A DNA stretch of 7,001 bases from DASYQV01 sp036005125 (GTDB taxonomy: Bacteria; Acidobacteriota; Vicinamibacteria; Vicinamibacterales; UBA2999): positions 1 to 7,001 of the forward strand of contig DASYQV010000331.1 in assembly GCA_036005125.1 (NCBI GenBank), read 5' to 3'. Made by a program: the position numbers and the translations under genes. How positions within the stretch are numbered: position 1 is the first letter of the stretch; each line of letters begins with the position of its first letter. Of the stretch, positions 4,206 through 7,001 are shown piece by piece. Under the pieces are notes generated by a model, which worked only from the letters and a program-made list of their open reading frames with translations, was not told the DNA's origin and ran no database searches.

Positions 4206-5639
4206 ATGTCATCCGCCATGTTTTCACTGACAAGCCGTCGCGCGCCCCATCGCCTTCCGCCGGGTCCCAGTGGGTATCCGCTGCTCGGCATGATACCTGC
4301 GCTCAAGCGGGACCCGATTGGCGTCTACAGAGACGCCGCACGTCGGTTCGGCGAGGTTTCGTACTTCCAGATCGTCAACCGTCGCGGGTACCTCGCAACC
4401 AATCCGGACGACGTCAAACACGTGCTTCAGGACAATGCCCGCAACTACAAGAAGAGTCCCCTGTATGAAAAGTTGAAGGTCGTGGTCGGCGAAGGCCTGG
4501 TGACCAGCGAGGGAGCGTTCTGGCTGCGTCAGCGGCGGATCGTGCAGCCCGCGTTTCACAAACAGCGCGTGGCCGGCCTCGTTTCGGTGATGGCGGAGGC
4601 GGCACGTGAGACGGCGGAGACGTGGGAGACGACCGCGGTCGGCCGCGAGTGGATTGACGTCGCGCGCGAGATGATGCGTCTGACGCGGACGATCATCCTT
4701 CGTACGATGTTCGGCACCGATCTGGGCACGTTCGCGGCGGAGGTCGACGGCACCTGGACCGTTGTCAACCAGCATATCGGCGAGAGCTTCTGGTCCCTCG
4801 GGCTGACCGAAGGGTGGCCCACACCCGGAAACCTGCGGTTTCGACGCGCGCTCGGGGTGCTGGATCATGCGGTCTTCGCCATCATCGAGCAGCGCCGTCG
4901 CGAGGCGCGCGATGCCGGCGATCTGCTGTCGATGCTGCTGTTCGCGCGCGATGAAGACACGGGCGACGTCATGACGGACGAGCAGCTCCGGGACGAGGTG
5001 ATGACGATCTTCCTTGCCGGTCACGAGACCACGTCACTCGCCCTGACCTGGATCTGGTACCTGCTGTCTCAACATCCCGAGGCGCAGCGGCTCGTGGAAG
5101 GCGAGGTCGACGCGTCGCTTCAGGGCCGGACTCCCGGATACGAGGATCTCGCCCGTCTGCCGTACACGCGGATGGTCATCGAGGAGGCGATGCGGCTGTA
5201 CCCGCCGGCGTGGGGCTTCTCGCGCCAGGCTCTCGGTCCGGACACGATTGGCGGCTATCACCTTCCGAAAGGATGGCTCGTCTTCATCATCCCGGCGGTG
5301 ATGCACCGGCTTCCGGCGTACTGGCCCGATCCGGATCGCTTCGATCCCCTCCGCTTCACGCCGGAGCAGACGGCTGCGCGGCCGAAGTTCGTATACATCC
5401 CCTTCGGCGCCGGGCCGCGACAATGCATCGGGAACCAGTTCGCGTTGATCGAAGCGCAGCTCATTGTCGCCATTCTGGCGCAGCGGTATCGCTTACAACT
5501 CCTGCCGGGGCATCCGGTCGAGCCGTGGGCTCTCGTGACGCTGCGGCCGCGCTATGGCATGAAGATGATCGTGGAGCGCCGCCAGGCGCCAGCGTCACGC
5601 GAGCCGAGTCTCTCCGTTCGTGCCGCCGCGGGCCTTTAG
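4206..5639 (+). CDS. Cytochrome P450, complete
   Basis: The product is 477 residues, with all P450 landmarks: proline-rich hinge RLPPGPSGYPLLG (16-28), C-helix WxxxR at W106-R110, I-helix oxygen-activation motif AGHETTS (271-277), K-helix ExxR at E327-R330, the PDRF box (376-379), and the haem loop FGAGPRQCIG (400-409) with C407 as the thiolate ligand. It is a haem monooxygenase using O2 and two electrons from a separate redox partner, because no reductase domain follows. There is no N-terminal membrane anchor, so it is soluble, yet the hinge and overall length resemble the CYP4/CYP102-like group often acting on fatty acids or other lipids; the substrate is not known. Starts at 4206 (MSSAM) or 4218 (MFSL) are both possible; neither has a clear ribosome site, and a stop at 4170 rules out longer forms. 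No ferredoxin or reductase gene lies in the window. Confidence 0.95.
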   Translation: MSSAMFSLTSRRAPHRLPPGPSGYPLLGMIPALKRDPIGVYRDAARRFGEVSYFQIVNRRGYLATNPDDVKHVLQDNARNYKKSPLYEKLKVVVGEGLVTSEGAFWLRQRRIVQPAFHKQRVAGLVSVMAEAARETAETWETTAVGREWIDVAREMMRLTRTIILRTMFGTDLGTFAAEVDGTWTVVNQHIGESFWSLGLTEGWPTPGNLRFRRALGVLDHAVFAIIEQRRREARDAGDLLSMLLFARDEDTGDVMTDEQLRDEVMTIFLAGHETTSLALTWIWYLLSQHPEAQRLVEGEVDASLQGRTPGYEDLARLPYTRMVIEEAMRLYPPAWGFSRQALGPDTIGGYHLPKGWLVFIIPAVMHRLPAYWPDPDRFDPLRFTPEQTAARPKFVYIPFGAGPRQCIGNQFALIEAQLIVAILAQRYRLQLLPGHPVEPWALVTLRPRYGMKMIVERRQAPASREPSLSVRAAAGL

Positions 5640-5643
5640 ACGG

Positions 5644-5699
5644 GGCGCTGGGCCGCTGGGCCGCATCTAAAGATGCGGCCTACGTACGCTTCCAGCGCC
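5644..5699. terminator. Two-level hairpin after the P450 gene, with dispersed repeat copy 2
   Basis: The outer stem is GGCGCTGG (5644-5651) with CCAGCGCC (5692-5699); the inner stem is GGCCGCATC (5659-5667) with GATGCGGCC (5672-5680) around TAAA. The structure begins 4 nt after the TAG of the P450 gene. The bases 5664-5687, read on the minus strand, are the second copy of the repeat at 169-192 (23 of 24 bases). The stem is strong, but no T-run follows on either strand. It may end transcripts of the P450 or of the convergent monooxygenase gene, or it may simply be an intergenic repeat. Confidence 0.5.
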
Positions 5700-5793
5700 A
5701 CAACCCGCCGTTGCGCCCGCGAGACGGCCGGTCAAACTGAACACCGCTTGTTTCACGCTCGCCTGCTCAGGAAAAGAACACCCCATTCCGTGT

Positions 5794-5829
5794 CCTTCGT
5801 GGCTACCTCCTTGTGGCCTTCGTGCCTAC
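5794..5829. repeat. Direct repeat CCTTCGTGnCTAC running into the stop of the downstream gene
   Basis: CCTTCGTGGCTAC (5794-5806) and CCTTCGTGCCTAC (5817-5829) match at 12 of 13 positions with 23-bp spacing, and CCTTGTGG (5809-5816) lies between. The second copy contains the stop codon (CTA, 5826-5828) of the minus-strand monooxygenase-like gene. On the minus strand these read as CACGAAGG-type repeats of the kind often scattered in intergenic DNA. Confidence 0.55.
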
Positions 5830-7001
5830 GGCTGCTGCTGCGTGGCGATTGTCTTGCCTCGCTGCGCCTTGCGCTCGGCGACCGCCCGCTCGAAATCAGC
5901 ATCCTCCATGAACTCGGTATTGATGTGCGCGGCCGCCATGTCGTCGATGCTGCGCTGCCCCCAGCCGACCCAGAGCGTGGGATCCGGATTCCTGCGGCTG
6001 GTCGTTGTGTTGTCGTGAATGGCGATCAGGTGAATCGTCGTGCCCTTCGGCAGGAGCGGCGTGGCGTCATCCTGGTACGTGTACATCACGTGCCAGTTGA
6101 AATCGAACCGATCGACGCAGCTCAACATCTCGCGGCTGCCATCGAGGTAGATCGCCTCCATGCACATGGCCTTGCCACGCATGTGCATGTGCGGTTGGAA
6201 GCCGATGAGCCTTGCCGCCTTCGGCAGCGGGTAGTACACGTCCGTGCGGGTCATCTGCCCCGGAGGAATGTCGATCGTGTCGTTCTCGTGCGGAAACACG
6301 TCGGTAATGAAGCGCTTCGGCTTCTCTCCCCTGGGGTAGAACACGAAACCGACGCTGGTCGTCGCGGTGGTCTGCTTCCCGACCGCGTGGTAGTGCATGT
6401 TGAAACGGACCTTGGCGCCGCCCCTGATCACGCGTCCGGCACCATCGGGGAAGATGTCGCCGTACTTGCCGACGGCGTACTCACTCAGGTAGCTCCCCTC
6501 GTCGATATTGATGACCGGACCACTGAGAACCGTACGCCCCCCGCTTCGCGATTGAGGTGCGCTCTCCTCCTGGAGGAGCGTCGCAATCGCGTGATGGACG
6601 ACCGGGCGTCCTTCCTTCGACACCCTGGTCTCGACCGCCTTGATGTACCGGTCCTCGGTGAGCCCGGAGTCGACGTTGCGATTGACCCACCAGTCCGGTC
6701 CTTCGGCATAGACCGCATCGGACGGCGCCGTGATGACGAGATCGGGCGTGCCGATCGTCCACACGTCGTCGTTGAAGACAAGCGGCCTGGGCATGTCCTT
6801 CGGGTCGCCCATCGGGGCGCCCGCGTCGACCCACGCCGCGATGGTGGCAATCTGCTCGTCGGTGAGCGAGATGTCGCCTTTGAGCTTCTGGATGCCGACG
6901 GTCTTGTCGTAGTGCCACGGCGGCATCTCGCGCCGCACGACGCGCTCCTTGATCGCGCGCGCCCACGGGCGGGCATCCTGATACGTGAGCAGCGACATCG
7001 G
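5826..7001 (-). CDS. Copper type II ascorbate-dependent monooxygenase-like protein (5' end outside window)
   Basis: The reading frame stays open to the right edge, where the last full codon is Pro; the ATG at 6998 is an internal Met in PMSLLTYQDARPWARAIK, a typical block following a CxxCH haem site in this family, so the N-terminus is missing. Visible residues, counted from that Met: MPPWH (25-29), usual in cytochrome c-linked members; DEQIATIAAWVDAGAP (48-62), the end of a cytochrome c-like fold; then the PHM-like two-domain part with HH at 135-136, MHYH (201-204), PHMHMRG (269-275) whose HxH is the expected catalytic copper pair, and GWGQRSIDDM (345-354) whose Met is the expected third ligand. 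Established for PHM-type enzymes: HH plus His form one copper site, HxH plus Met the other. The protein is probably exported. The substrate is unknown. It is a paralogue of the fragment at 1-141. Confidence 0.85.
   Translation of the reverse strand, partial: PMSLLTYQDARPWARAIKERVVRREMPPWHYDKTVGIQKLKGDISLTDEQIATIAAWVDAGAPMGDPKDMPRPLVFNDDVWTIGTPDLVITAPSDAVYAEGPDWWVNRNVDSGLTEDRYIKAVETRVSKEGRPVVHHAIATLLQEESAPQSRSGGRTVLSGPVINIDEGSYLSEYAVGKYGDIFPDGAGRVIRGGAKVRFNMHYHAVGKQTTATTSVGFVFYPRGEKPKRFITDVFPHENDTIDIPPGQMTRTDVYYPLPKAARLIGFQPHMHMRGKAMCMEAIYLDGSREMLSCVDRFDFNWHVMYTYQDDATPLLPKGTTIHLIAIHDNTTTSRRNPDPTLWVGWGQRSIDDMAAAHINTEFMEDADFERAVAERKAQRGKTIATQQQP

Noticed and set aside
6996..6998. ATG at 6998 as the true start of the right-hand monooxygenase-like gene
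   Set aside because: The codon before it is Pro, and PMSLLTYQDARPWARAIK is an internal conserved block; the frame is open to the window edge.

Overview
The window is GC-rich bacterial chromosome with dense coding on both strands and no plasmid, phage or transposase gene. Secreted ascorbate-dependent copper monooxygenase-like proteins, a class C beta-lactamase-like secreted hydrolase, an orphan P450 and hairpin-rich intergenic repeats together suggest a soil or sediment Acidobacteriota (Vicinamibacteria-like) genome. That assignment rests on gene types and style only, with no marker gene.

Layout, left to right. 1-141 is the C-terminal end of a copper monooxygenase-like protein (+). 142-554 is intergenic and filled with repeats: a short dispersed repeat, then a composite palindromic element (226-482). 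555-1445 (+) is a secreted protein with a probable Ig-like C-terminus. It converges on 1463-2158 (-), a zinc-ribbon protein, across a 17-nt gap that is almost entirely one hairpin. The zinc-ribbon gene is divergent from 2179-2736 (+), a SLOG/Rossmann-like protein, with only 20 nt between start codons and overlapping -10-like boxes for both directions. The SLOG-like gene ends inside the stop of a convergent serine hydrolase, 2733-3779 (-). 3780-4205 is a second repeat-rich spacer holding two tandem copies of a 42-bp hairpin unit that also occurs once, identically, in the first spacer. 4206-5639 (+) is a complete cytochrome P450. After a long hairpin (5644-5699) and a short direct repeat comes 5826-7001 (-), a second copper monooxygenase-like protein cut by the window edge.

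How the parts relate: the two monooxygenase-like proteins at the window ends are paralogues in opposite orientation, and each is followed downstream by the same 24-bp repeat (23/24). They and the secreted protein at 555 probably belong to an extracytoplasmic oxidative function. The zinc-ribbon and SLOG-like genes look co-regulated from one bidirectional promoter and are the least understood pair. The P450 and serine hydrolase are complete single genes with no visible redox partner or pathway neighbours. The most unusual signals are the hairpin repeat families and the apparently leaderless, back-to-back promoter at 2159-2178. No defence system, CRISPR array, tRNA or rRNA was recognised.
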